Positions 7,196-15,210 of a stretch of DNA of 64,000 nucleotides are shown here, in pieces. Within the stretch, counting starts at the first letter, position 1, and each line of letters starts with the position of its first letter. The notes below the pieces were generated by a model that ran no database searches, had not been told where the DNA came from, and saw nothing but the letters and a program-made list of their open reading frames with translations. Source of the DNA: Comamonas sp. KCTC 72670 (GTDB lineage Bacteria > Myxococcota > Myxococcia > Myxococcales > Myxococcaceae). The stretch is from assembly GCA_014656495.1 (NCBI GenBank), contig BNCN01000008.1, positions 310,001 through 374,000 of the forward strand, written 5' to 3'. The position numbers and the translations under genes are program-made.

Positions 7196-8605
7196 TCAGA
7201 GCGGGGAGGCCGTCGCGCAGCTCGGCGCGCCGCTCTCCGCCGTCACCCGCGCGAGCGACTTCGGGCTCGCGTCCGTGTACGTCGACACCCCGAGCACCAG
7301 GCAGGTTCGGTACACGAGCGCGCGGCTCGCGGGGAACGCGGTGATGGGCAGCGACACGCCGTTGTTGAAGTACACCGACGCAATCGCGGAGCCGTAGAAC
7401 GGGCTGCTGCCCCAGGCGAACTTCTTGCCCGTCACCGGCGCCGCGGCCGAGACGCCGCTGTACTGCGCGGACTGGAAGGGCCACTCCCCGGCGCCGAAGC
7501 CCGGGCCGAGCAGGGCGTTGCCGGAGGCGGCCCGCGTCGTCCCGTTGTTCAGGCTGTAGCCACCATACACCAGCCCCGTGTCCTGGCCGAGCTTGAGCTC
7601 CACGAGCCCCAGCTCGTACAGCACGCCCGTGTCGGGATGCCGCGCGAGCAGCGCGTGGTACTTGCGCGTGTTTCCAATGGGCTCGTTCCACGTCCAGTTC
7701 GCCTGCGTCGTCAGCGCGCCCGCGGCGGCAACGCCCGTGGTGAAGTGGTGGCGCGAGTCACCCCACTGCACGTTGTTGAGCGTCGCGCCGGCGTGGGCAT
7801 CCGCGAACTCGACGACGCCGTAGGGGCCGCGCATGTCGAAGGACAGCTGGCCCGCGGTGGCCTCGCCCAGGTCCATGCGGGTGTCGACGCGGGGGAAGTC
7901 CGTGCCCTTCTCGAACACCCAGCGGATGCTGACGGGCACCATGAACTTCTGGTGCGCGGAGGCCGAGGCCGCCGTCGGCGCCGTCACGTCCGCCATGGCC
8001 GCGCGCGTGCCCCACTTCGGATAGCGCAGCGTGAAGGTGTGGCTGGCGGAGGTGGACGCCGCCGTCAGCTCCGAGCGCGTGGCCTCCACCGGGAAGCCGA
8101 GCCCCAGCGGCGAGTCGTCCTCGCCATGCAGTCCCGCGAGGGTGCCCGCCGTGCCGTTGTCGAAGGTGCGGTACAGCTCGTGCGCGACGAAGTAGCCGAA
8201 GCCCGTCTCGCCGCCGGCCGTGCCCGTCACCGACACCGTGCGCCACGCCGCGCCTTCGCGCACGTCGTACGTCATGTGGACGGCGTAGCCGCCGTTGCTC
8301 GCGGAAGACTGGCGCTTGAGCGAGACGGTGCGAGGACGCCCCTGCGAGTCCGTCCACGTGTAGCGGTCCACCGGGATGCCTTCGACCGTCGTCGTCTCGC
8401 GGGAGACACCGTCGCCTTGCTCGGAAGCGGGCTCCGTTCCGGCGTCCGGCTCCAGGCCGCCGCCGTCCGGAGCGCCACCATCCGGCGTGTGGCCCGCGTC
8501 CGGCACACCGGCGTCCTCGCCCGGCGGGTCGTCGGAGTCACAGGCCCCCAACCCGAGTCCCAATCCCAGCCACAGCGCCATGAGCCATCGTCCGTTCGTT
8601 CCCAT
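7196..8605 (-). CDS. Large hypothetical lipoprotein
   Basis: 469 residues from the ATG at 8605, chosen because it gives a clean lipoprotein leader (MGTNGRWLMALWLGLGLGLGAC, with the lipobox GLGAC). A frame extension to 8647 would spoil the leader and run into a hairpin. After the Cys comes a low-complexity Asp/Gly/Pro-rich linker (about 20-65), typical of myxobacterial surface lipoproteins. A long beta-rich region follows, with many aromatic residues and a G-rich repeat-like texture (YGGYSLNNGTT, FGAGEWPFQSAQYSG). I recognise no catalytic motif. It is probably an outer-membrane-anchored protein of unknown function, perhaps carbohydrate-binding given the beta-sandwich texture. Confidence 0.7.
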   Translation of the reverse strand: MGTNGRWLMALWLGLGLGLGACDSDDPPGEDAGVPDAGHTPDGGAPDGGGLEPDAGTEPASEQGDGVSRETTTVEGIPVDRYTWTDSQGRPRTVSLKRQSSASNGGYAVHMTYDVREGAAWRTVSVTGTAGGETGFGYFVAHELYRTFDNGTAGTLAGLHGEDDSPLGLGFPVEATRSELTAASTSASHTFTLRYPKWGTRAAMADVTAPTAASASAHQKFMVPVSIRWVFEKGTDFPRVDTRMDLGEATAGQLSFDMRGPYGVVEFADAHAGATLNNVQWGDSRHHFTTGVAAAGALTTQANWTWNEPIGNTRKYHALLARHPDTGVLYELGLVELKLGQDTGLVYGGYSLNNGTTRAASGNALLGPGFGAGEWPFQSAQYSGVSAAAPVTGKKFAWGSSPFYGSAIASVYFNNGVSLPITAFPASRALVYRTCLVLGVSTYTDASPKSLARVTAESGAPSCATASPL

Positions 8606-8606
8606 A

Positions 8607-8633
8607 ACCCTCGTTATCCTGAGAAACGAGGGT
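8607..8633. promoter_or_regulatory. Inverted repeat abutting the start codon of the lipoprotein gene
   Basis: Perfect 9-bp arms ACCCTCGTT (8607-8615) and AACGAGGGT (8625-8633) around a 9-nt spacer. On the minus strand the second arm ends one base before the ATG at 8605. It contains the purine-rich GAGGG and follows CAGGA, so in mRNA the hairpin would bury the ribosome-binding region. It could also be an operator, or the terminator of the upstream aldehyde dehydrogenase gene, which stops at 8663. Confidence 0.45.
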
Positions 8634-8662
8634 GGGCGCCAGGGCACCCCCGAACGGAGGCG

Positions 8663-10102
8663 TTACTCGAACAGTCGGCTCGCCAGCCGCGCCAGCTTCT
8701 GCGCCTTGCCCGTGTACGGCGGGAAGAACAGGTGGACCAGCGACGTGCGGCCCTGGCGCAGCACCGCGCGCTCATGGCTGAAGGTCCGGAAGCCCGTCTC
8801 GCCGTGGTAGGCGCCCACGCCGCTGTGGCCCACGCCGCCGAAGGGCAGGTTGGGGTTCACGTTGTGCAGCACCACCGTGTTGACGCACGCGCCGCCGGAG
8901 CGCGTCTCCCGCAGCATCCGCTCCACCGTCGCCTCGTGCTGGCTGAACACGTAGAGGGCCAGCGGCTTGCCGTCCTCGCGAAGCCGCGTCACCACGTCAT
9001 CGAGCGACTCGAAGCGCAGCACCGGGAGCACCGGGCCGAAGATCTCCTCGTCCATGATGGGCGCGTCCGGTGTGACGTCCGCCAGAATCGTGGGCGCGAT
9101 GTAGCGCGAGTCCGCGTCCAGCCCGCCTCCCGTTACCACGCGCGCTCCGGCCTCCACGGTGCGGTCCATCAACCGGCGCACGCGCGTGAAGGCGCCGTCG
9201 TCCACCATGCGGCACAGGTCCGTGCTCGCGCGGCGGGCCTCCTCGGTGCGTCCGTAGAAGCGCTCCAGGGCCGCCTTCATCGCCTCCAGCAGGGCCTCTT
9301 CCTGGGAGGCGTGGACCCAGACGTGGTCCGGCGCGATGCACGTCTGCCCGCCGTTGAGGAACTTGCCCCACACCACGCGCTCGGCGGCGGCGTCGATGTC
9401 CGCCGTCTCGTCGACGATGACGGGCGACTTGCCGCCCAGCTCCAGCGTCACGCTGGCCAGGTGCCTGGCCGCGGCCTCCATCACCCGCCGGCCCACGCGA
9501 GCGCCGCCGGTGAAGAAGAAGTGGTCGAAGGGCAGCCGCAGCAGCGCCTCACCCACCTCCGGGCCGCCCTCCACCAGCGCGACCTCCTCGGGCGGAAACA
9601 CGTCCTTCAGCAGCTCCGCGATGAAGCGCGCCGTGTTCGGCGTCTTCTCGCTGGGCTTGCACAGCACGGTGTTGCCCGCGGCGACGGCGGCCACCAGCGG
9701 CGACATCAGCAGGTGGAAGGGGTAGTTCCACGGCGCCAGCACCAGCACCACGCCCCGGGGCTCGTATTGCACGTGGCTGGAGGTGCCGGTGAGGAGCAGC
9801 GGCGTGGAGGCCTTGCGGGGCTTCATCCACGCCTTGAGGTGCTTCTGGATGTAGGCCAGCTCCATCAGCACGGGGAGGACCTCGGTGGCCTCCACCTCGG
9901 CGCGCGGCTTGCGGAAGTCGGCGTAGAGCGCGTCGGCCAGGGCCTCACGGCGGGCGACCAGCAGCTCCTTGAGCGCGTCCAGCCGCGCCAGGCGCTCCTT
10001 CACGCCGCGGCGCGCCACCTCCCAGCGGTTCGCTCGGAGGCGGTCGAACGCCTCCTGCAAGCCCGCCGGCATCCGCTCTTCTTCCAGCCGCACCACGCGC
10101 AT
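8663..10102 (-). CDS. Aldehyde dehydrogenase family protein (copy 1)
   Basis: 479 residues from the ATG at 10102, preceded by GGAAGGAG. NAD(P)-dependent aldehyde dehydrogenase: general-base motif VTLELGGKSPVIV, catalytic Cys in GGQTCIAPDHV, NAD-site motif APWNYPFHLLMSPL and EIFGPVLPV near the C-terminus. The residue pattern and the hydrophobic Arg-rich C-terminus resemble the class 3/fatty-aldehyde and coniferyl-aldehyde group. It lies 62 bp downstream of a close paralogue and is the last gene of a TetR-ALDH-ALDH operon. The substrate is not evident; medium- to long-chain aldehydes are a reasonable guess. Confidence 0.88.
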   Translation of the reverse strand: MRVVRLEEERMPAGLQEAFDRLRANRWEVARRGVKERLARLDALKELLVARREALADALYADFRKPRAEVEATEVLPVLMELAYIQKHLKAWMKPRKASTPLLLTGTSSHVQYEPRGVVLVLAPWNYPFHLLMSPLVAAVAAGNTVLCKPSEKTPNTARFIAELLKDVFPPEEVALVEGGPEVGEALLRLPFDHFFFTGGARVGRRVMEAAARHLASVTLELGGKSPVIVDETADIDAAAERVVWGKFLNGGQTCIAPDHVWVHASQEEALLEAMKAALERFYGRTEEARRASTDLCRMVDDGAFTRVRRLMDRTVEAGARVVTGGGLDADSRYIAPTILADVTPDAPIMDEEIFGPVLPVLRFESLDDVVTRLREDGKPLALYVFSQHEATVERMLRETRSGGACVNTVVLHNVNPNLPFGGVGHSGVGAYHGETGFRTFSHERAVLRQGRTSLVHLFFPPYTGKAQKLARLASRLFE

Positions 10103-10117
10103 CGCCTGGCTCCTTCC

Positions 10118-10146
10118 GGCGGTGTCCTCCCCATGAGAACACCGCC
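10118..10146. other. Hairpin between the two aldehyde dehydrogenase genes
   Basis: Perfect 8-bp stem GGCGGTGT/ACACCGCC (10118-10125, 10139-10146) in the 62-bp intercistronic gap. It could moderate read-through or stabilise the upstream message. There is no U-tract. Confidence 0.3.
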
Positions 10147-10164
10147 TGCCCCGGCTTTCGTTGC

Positions 10165-11616
10165 CTACTCCATCATCCGGGTCGCGCGGGAGGCCATTTC
10201 CTGCATCTTCCCGCGGTACGGCGGGAAGAACACCGAAGCCAGCGACTTCATCCACTGGACCATCACCGCCCGCTCGTGACTGAAGGTCTTGAAGCCGAAA
10301 TGGCCGTGGTAATTCCCCAGGCCGCTCGTGCCCACGCCGCCGAAGGGCAGGTTGGGGTTGGCCAGGTGCACCAGGACGTTGTTCACCAGCGTCCCGCCGG
10401 ACGTGGTGTTCTGGAGGATGTCGTCCACGGTCCGCTTGTCCTGGCTGAACACGTAGAGGGCCAGGGGCTTCCCACCCGAGCGGATGTGCGCGTAGACCTC
10501 CTCGCGCGACTGGTAGGTCAGCACCGGCATCAGCGGCCCGAAGATTTCCGACTCCATCACCGGGTTGTCCTTCGTCACGCCCGAGAGCACGGTGGGCGCG
10601 ATGTAGCGCGAGGGCCCGTCCGCCTCCCCGCCCACCTCCACCTTCGCGCCCGCGGCCACCGAGCGGTCGAGCAGGTCCTTCACCCGCCGCCACGCCGCCG
10701 GGTCCACCAGCCGCGTGAAGTCAGGGCTCGCCTGCCGCTCCTGCTCCGTGCCGCCGTAGAAGCGGGTGATGGCCGCCTTCATCGCGTCCAGGAACGCTCG
10801 CTCCTTCGACGCGTGCACGAACACGTGGTCCGGCGCCACGCACGTCTGGCCGCCGTTGATGAACTTGCCCCAGCACAGGCGCTCCGCCGCGGCGTCGATG
10901 TCCGCCGTCTCGTCGATGATGACGGGCGACTTGCCGCCCAGCTCCAGCGTCACGCTGGCCAGGTGCTTGGCCGCGGCCTCCATCACGATGCGGCCGATGC
11001 GCGTGTTGCCGGTGAAGAAGATGTGGTCGAAGGGCAGGTCCAGCAGCGCCTCCGCCGTCTCCGCGCCCCCCTCGAACAGCGCCACCTCGTTCTCCGGGAA
11101 CACGTCCTTCACCAGCCGCGCCAGGAAGCGCGAGGTGTTCGGCGTCTTCTCGCTGGGCTTGCACATGACGGTGTTGCCCGCCGCGATGGCGGCGATGAGC
11201 GGCGACACCACCAGGTTGAACGGGTAGTTCCACGGGGCCAGCAGCAGCACGGTGCCGCGCGCCTCGTAGCGCACGTAGCTGGACGAGCCCGCCAGCAGCA
11301 TCGGCGTGCCCACGCGCGTGGGCTTCATCCACCCCTTGAGGTGCTTCACCGTGTGGTTCAGCTCCTCCAGCGTGGGGTGCAGCTCCGTCAGCTCCACCTC
11401 CACCGCGGGCTTGCGGAAGTCCGCGTGGATGGCGTCCGCCAGCTCGCTCCGGCGGGCGATGATGGCCTCACGCAGGCGCTTGAGCCGGGTGATGCGCTCG
11501 GCGGCGGTGGTGCGGGACATCGTCCAGCGGTGCGCGCGCTGGGCTTCGAAGACGGCGCGGATGTGCGCGGGGTCGGAGGAGGGCTGCGTCTCGACGGCGG
11601 CGGTGGCTTCGAGCAT
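10165..11616 (-). CDS. Aldehyde dehydrogenase family protein (copy 2)
   Basis: 483 residues. It has the same signatures as copy 1: VTLELGGKSPVIIDETADIDAAAERL, NGGQTCVAPDHVFVHAS, EIFGPLMPVLTYQ and the C-terminal LASVFFPPYRGKMQ. The two copies align end to end with strong identity in the core (for example GNTVxCKPSEKTPNT) and diverge at the N-terminus and cofactor-domain surface, so this is an old tandem duplication with likely divergent substrate range. It has a good ribosome-binding site (AGGAG, 7 nt before the ATG). It starts 32 bp after the TetR stop, which places it in the operon directly under the regulator. Confidence 0.88.
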   Translation of the reverse strand: MLEATAAVETQPSSDPAHIRAVFEAQRAHRWTMSRTTAAERITRLKRLREAIIARRSELADAIHADFRKPAVEVELTELHPTLEELNHTVKHLKGWMKPTRVGTPMLLAGSSSYVRYEARGTVLLLAPWNYPFNLVVSPLIAAIAAGNTVMCKPSEKTPNTSRFLARLVKDVFPENEVALFEGGAETAEALLDLPFDHIFFTGNTRIGRIVMEAAAKHLASVTLELGGKSPVIIDETADIDAAAERLCWGKFINGGQTCVAPDHVFVHASKERAFLDAMKAAITRFYGGTEQERQASPDFTRLVDPAAWRRVKDLLDRSVAAGAKVEVGGEADGPSRYIAPTVLSGVTKDNPVMESEIFGPLMPVLTYQSREEVYAHIRSGGKPLALYVFSQDKRTVDDILQNTTSGGTLVNNVLVHLANPNLPFGGVGTSGLGNYHGHFGFKTFSHERAVMVQWMKSLASVFFPPYRGKMQEMASRATRMME

Positions 11617-11648
11617 CGGGTTCTCCTGGGGTGCGGCAGGGCAGGGGG

Positions 11649-12332
11649 TCAGCGGGATTCCATCCCGCGAAGAAGGGTGGTGAGGGCGGTGGTCAGCTCG
11701 GCGGTGAAGTCCACGCGCAGCAGGGCCAGGTGGGGCACCTGCTCCAACACCTCGCGCGCCACCGGGGCCAGGTCCGCCATCTGCCGCAGGCCCATCACCA
11801 GCGCGTGCAGGTGGAGGAGGAAGCGCGGACCGTCACCCTCCTTCAGGAAGGGCAGCCGCTGCTCCACCAGCGCGCCGCCGCGGAGCAGCGCCGCCATCAG
11901 CCGCTCCTTGAACGGACGGAGCTGCTCGGCCGTCACGTTCTGCTCCAGCACCGTCTGCAGCAGCGCCAGCAGCCGCGTCAGGGCCTCTTCACCCTCGAGC
12001 GACTCGGCCACGGTGCGCGCCAGCCGGGGGCCTGTCCACGGGGAGTCCCCTTGCTCCAGCAGCGACTCCAGGCGGCCGAACCACGCGAAGAGCAGGTCCT
12101 CCAGCAGCGCGAGGAACAAGGCTTCCTTCGTGGGGAAGTAGAGGAACACCGTCCCCTTGGCCAGGAGCGCCCGGCCCGCCACGTCCGCCATCTTCACGTC
12201 GGCGTAGGAGGTCGACTGATACAGCGCCAACGCCTCATCCAGGATGAGCCGACGCCGCGCCTCCTTGTCCTCGTCCTTCCGCGCCCGCTGGGGCAGGGCG
12301 CGCCTGGTTTTCTCCGCCGGGTTGCTGACCAT
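11649..12332 (-). CDS. TetR-family transcriptional regulator of the aldehyde dehydrogenase operon
   Basis: 227 residues. The N-terminal TetR helix-turn-helix runs at about 25-75 (RRRLILDEALALYQSTSYADVKMADVAGRALLAKGTVFLYFPTKEALF), with the usual GTVFLYFPTKE recognition region. The C-terminal all-helical domain would bind an unknown small ligand. It is first in an operon with two aldehyde dehydrogenases, so an aldehyde or a fatty/aromatic precursor is the likely inducer. Two palindromes lie 14-53 bp upstream of its start, in the divergent gap with the PLD-like gene, and suggest autoregulation. Confidence 0.88.
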   Translation of the reverse strand: MVSNPAEKTRRALPQRARKDEDKEARRRLILDEALALYQSTSYADVKMADVAGRALLAKGTVFLYFPTKEALFLALLEDLLFAWFGRLESLLEQGDSPWTGPRLARTVAESLEGEEALTRLLALLQTVLEQNVTAEQLRPFKERLMAALLRGGALVEQRLPFLKEGDGPRFLLHLHALVMGLRQMADLAPVAREVLEQVPHLALLRVDFTAELTTALTTLLRGMESR

Positions 12333-12345
12333 GACGTAGAGGTAG

Positions 12346-12385
12346 ATGACCCAAGGTCATTCGTCAAGTGACTCCAGGTCACTTG
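12346..12385. promoter_or_regulatory. Twin palindromic operator, probably for the adjacent TetR protein
   Basis: Two palindromes share a GTCA/TGAC core: ATGACC-CAA-GGTCAT (12346-12360) and CAAGTGAC-TCCAG-GTCACTTG (12365-12385). Both are perfect in their arms. Their centres are 22 bp apart, about two helical turns, so two dimers could sit on one DNA face. The site lies just upstream of the TetR start (12332) and 45 bp from the divergent PLD-like gene, so it may control both. Confidence 0.65.
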
Positions 12386-12429
12386 TTGAATAGGTGGCTG
12401 GGTGGGGATGTGTGTGGTGGAGTGTGTGC

Positions 12430-13062
12430 ATGCGTCCCATCGAAGCGGAGCTCCTGTCGGGCAGCGCGCTGTACCGGGAGGTGGTGCTGGAGAAGCTGCT
12501 CCACGCCCGTGAGTCGGTGTGGATGGCCACCGCCAACGTGAAGGCGATGTTCGTGGAGCACGGTGGCCGCTTCGTGCCGCTGGTGGACGTGTTGGACACG
12601 CTGGCGGCGCGCGGGGTGTCGCTGCGGCTGCTGCACGCCGAGCTGCCGAGCCGTCCCTTCCGCGCCGCCTTCGACGCCCGGGCGCGGCTGGTGGAGGGTG
12701 GCCTGTCGCTCAAGGTCTGCCCGCGCGTGCACTTCAAGGCGGTGGTGGTGGACGGGGCCTGGGCCTACCTGGGCAGCGCGAACCTCACGGGCGCGGGGCT
12801 GGGCGCGAAGGGGGACGCCTCGCGCAACTTCGAGCTGGGCTTCGTCACCGAGGACTTCGATGTCATCGACCGGGTGACGGCGCTCTACGAGGCGGTGTGG
12901 AGCGGCGCGGAGTGCAAGGCCTGCAAGCTGCGCGGCGTCTGCCCCGACCCGATTCTCCCCGCGGGCAAGCGAGCGCCGGAGCCACGGCGTCCGCGAGCAG
13001 GCACCGCGCGGCTGGGCAAGGCCCGCCGACTTCAGCGTGGCGCCAGCCGCCCCCGCCGCTGA
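12430..13062 (+). CDS. Phospholipase D-like (HKD) domain protein with Cys cluster
   Basis: 210 residues from the ATG at 12430. One HKD-type motif is present: HFKAVVVDGAWAYLGSANLTGAGLGAKGDASRNFELGF, with the His-x-Lys and the downstream GSANLT. PLD-like enzymes need two such motifs, so this protein would act as a homodimer, as in Nuc- or BfiI-type nucleases. Behind the domain is a Cys cluster, CKACKLRGVC, which could bind zinc or an Fe-S centre, and then a basic Arg/Lys/Pro tail suited to nucleic-acid binding. There is no signal peptide. It is divergent from the TetR operon. A nuclease or DNA-repair role is more likely than lipid hydrolysis, but this is inference. Confidence 0.75.
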   Translation: MRPIEAELLSGSALYREVVLEKLLHARESVWMATANVKAMFVEHGGRFVPLVDVLDTLAARGVSLRLLHAELPSRPFRAAFDARARLVEGGLSLKVCPRVHFKAVVVDGAWAYLGSANLTGAGLGAKGDASRNFELGFVTEDFDVIDRVTALYEAVWSGAECKACKLRGVCPDPILPAGKRAPEPRRPRAGTARLGKARRLQRGASRPRR

Positions 13063-13182
13063 CCGGCCGTGGGTGGCGCGTGCGGGCGCTGCCGCACGCG
13101 ACGTGGGCTGAAATCACCGCCAGACCGCTGTACCGTCCCGCTGTCTCTCGCGCGCTTCTCTTCTCGTCGCAGGAAGCTCCCC

Positions 13183-14514
13183 GTGCGCCCGGCCACCCAC
13201 TCCGCTGCCTCGCCTCCCGAGCTGGAGTCACAACTCCAACTGCGGCGCCGCAACTTCGTGCTCGTCGCGATGGTGCTCGCGCTGTCGCTCGTCATGCAGC
13301 CGCTGACGCTCGGCCGCGTCGTCCCGGAGATGTATGCGGTCCACCTGGGCTGGTGCGCCGCCTTCCTCTTCCTCGGCATGGCGGTGGGGGCCGGCTGGTG
13401 GTCGCCGCGGAGCATCGGCATGGCTGCCGCCGTGGTCAGCCTCGCCGGGCTCACGCTGGACATCCACTTCACCGGCGGAATCGTCAGCCCCTTCTTCCCC
13501 TCGTTGTACGCGGTGCCGCTCATCATCTGCGTCTTCACGCCGGGCCACCGGCGGCCCACGCAGGTGGCGTGTGTCCTGACGCTGCTGTGTCTGCTGTGGA
13601 TTTGCTGGGAGTCGGGCGCGGCGTGGCGGGTGGCGGTGTCGCAGGGCCTGTCCTTCGGGTTCGTCGCGTGGGTGTCCGTGCTCGGCTCACAGACGTTCCG
13701 CCGGCTGCGGGACGCGGAGCGCGCGGCGGACCAGGAGCGGCTGGTGGCGCTGGAGCGGCTGGCGGAGAGCGAGCGGCTGCGGGGGCAGGCGGACCTGCAC
13801 CGCGCGGAGATGGAGCGGCTGGCCCTGGTGGGGCAGCTCGCGGCGGGCGTGGCGCACCAGGTGAACAACCCGCTGTCCTACGTGAAGTCCAACCTGGGCT
13901 ACCTCGACGAGGAGCTGCGCGAGCCCGCGCCGGACCTGGAGGACCTGCGGCGCGTGGTGGACGAGACGCAGCAGGGCGTGCTGCGCATCCAGCACATCGT
14001 CATGGAGCTCCGCCACTTCTCGCGCGCCAACGCGCAGGACGATGACGCCTGCGCGGTGGCGGAGGCGCTGGCGAAGGCGCGCTGGCTGGCGTCCGCGGAG
14101 CTGCGCGGCCTGAGCGAGGTGGTGGAGGACGTGTCGCCGGACCTGCCGCGCGTGCGCATGGGCCTGGGGCGGCTGGTGGAGGTGCTGGTGAAGCTGCTCG
14201 TCAACGCGGCGCAGGCGGTGGATGCCGCCCAGCCCCGCCGTCCGGGCCGCATCGTCCTGCGCGCGCACGCGTCCCAGGGCGGCGTGCGGCTGGAGGTGGA
14301 GGACAACGGCCCTTGCATCCCCGAGGCCGTGCTGCCGCGCCTCTTCGAGCCCTTCTTCGCGTTCCCCCGCGCCAAGGCCGCAGGGCTGACGCTGTCGGTG
14401 TGCCGCGACCAGGTGGAGAGCGTGGGCGGCACCCTGTCCGCGGAGAACCCGCCCGAGGGCGGCGTCCGCTTCGTGCTCAACCTGCTCCCGGCGCCCCGGC
14501 CCGCGGCCGTCTGA
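13183..14514 (+). CDS. Membrane sensor histidine kinase with degenerate ATP lid
   Basis: 443 residues from the GTG at 13183, which follows AGGAAG by 7 nt; a GTG at 13069 is less likely. About six hydrophobic segments at 25-175 form an MHYT-free membrane sensor. A coiled-coil linker (about 180-215, RDAERAADQERLVALERLAESERL) leads to the dimerisation domain with H-box ALVGQLAAGVAHQVNNPLSYVKSNL. The catalytic domain has an N-box (LVKLLVNAAQAV) and G1 (VEDNGPCIPEAV). The glycine-rich G2 that normally reads GxGLGL is here AAGLTLS, and the second Gly of G1 is Cys. Activity may therefore be weak. No response regulator is adjacent. It converges on the ABC ATPase gene with stops 3 bp apart. Confidence 0.82.
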   Translation: MRPATHSAASPPELESQLQLRRRNFVLVAMVLALSLVMQPLTLGRVVPEMYAVHLGWCAAFLFLGMAVGAGWWSPRSIGMAAAVVSLAGLTLDIHFTGGIVSPFFPSLYAVPLIICVFTPGHRRPTQVACVLTLLCLLWICWESGAAWRVAVSQGLSFGFVAWVSVLGSQTFRRLRDAERAADQERLVALERLAESERLRGQADLHRAEMERLALVGQLAAGVAHQVNNPLSYVKSNLGYLDEELREPAPDLEDLRRVVDETQQGVLRIQHIVMELRHFSRANAQDDDACAVAEALAKARWLASAELRGLSEVVEDVSPDLPRVRMGLGRLVEVLVKLLVNAAQAVDAAQPRRPGRIVLRAHASQGGVRLEVEDNGPCIPEAVLPRLFEPFFAFPRAKAAGLTLSVCRDQVESVGGTLSAENPPEGGVRFVLNLLPAPRPAAV

Positions 14515-14516
14515 GC

Positions 14517-15173
14517 TCACCCCGCGCGGCGGGACGTGGCGGGCTCGTCGAAGAAGTCCCGGGGCGAGGCCTCGTCCACGAGCACGCCGTCGTCGATGAG
14601 CAGCACGTGGTCGGCCACCATGCGCGCCAGCGGGAGGTGCTGGGTGACGAGCACCACGGTGCGCTCGGCGCGCAGCATCAACAGCCGGCGCGCCAGCCAC
14701 CGGACCCCGTCTCCGGAGAGTCCCACCTCGGGCTCGTCCAGCAGCACCAGCGGCGCCCGGCTGGCGACGGCAACGGTGAGCAGGGCCAGCCGCCACAGGC
14801 CCTCGGGCAGCAGCGCCACGGGCCGCTCCCGCAGCCGGTCCAGCCGCGCCGCCGCCGCGGGCGCGCAGGCCCAGACCTCCTCCAGGGTTCGCCGCGCGTC
14901 GTCGCCGAGCAGCTCGCCCAGGCAGCGCTGCTCCGTGGGCCGCGACTGGGGCACCACCGCCTGCGCCGAGACGGGGAGGACGAGCTCGCCGCGCACCCAG
15001 AAGTCCGCGCCGTCACCGCTCCGGCCGTTGACCAGCGCGCGCAGCAGGGTGCTCTTGCCGCTGCCCCCCGGGCCCAGCACCACGCTGGTCCTCCGCCAGG
15101 GCAGCCCGAAGGAGAGCTTCGCCAACACCGCCCGAGGCCCGTAGCCGGCGCCCAGGTTCCTGGCTTGAATCAC
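14517..15173 (-). CDS. Stand-alone ABC-type ATPase (PstB-like fold, atypical signature)
   Basis: 218 residues from the GTG at 15173, preceded by AAGGAG; a longer frame start at 15260 would overlap the upstream gene and encodes a low-complexity leader. Walker A is LGPGGSGKSTLLRAL, Walker B is PLVLLDEPEVGL, the H-loop is VTQH, and the ending ADHVLLIDDGVLVDEASPRDFF is PstB-like. The LSGGQ signature is replaced by LPEGL, which is unusual and may change partner-dependent ATP hydrolysis. No permease gene is adjacent. It lies 37 bp downstream of a helical protein gene in the same direction. The target is unknown; a non-transport role is possible. Confidence 0.75.
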   Translation of the reverse strand: MIQARNLGAGYGPRAVLAKLSFGLPWRRTSVVLGPGGSGKSTLLRALVNGRSGDGADFWVRGELVLPVSAQAVVPQSRPTEQRCLGELLGDDARRTLEEVWACAPAAAARLDRLRERPVALLPEGLWRLALLTVAVASRAPLVLLDEPEVGLSGDGVRWLARRLLMLRAERTVVLVTQHLPLARMVADHVLLIDDGVLVDEASPRDFFDEPATSRRAG

Positions 15174-15210
15174 GGCGCGGCGCTCCTTTCGAGGCCTGGG
15201 GGAACGGCGT

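Noticed and set aside
8663-11616. Misassembly or recent duplication as the cause of two aldehyde dehydrogenases
   Set aside because: The copies differ throughout at protein level and have different flanks, so they are real, old paralogues.
7637-12141. Very long open frames on the plus strand opposite the lipoprotein and aldehyde dehydrogenase genes
   Set aside because: They are antisense to strongly coding genes, have Arg/His/Ala-rich composition with no family resemblance, and arise because high-GC DNA rarely contains stops in shadow frames.
12519-14045. A 508-codon open frame overlapping the PLD-like and histidine kinase genes in another frame
   Set aside because: It overlaps two genes with recognised motifs and its translation is Gly/Arg/Ala repetition.
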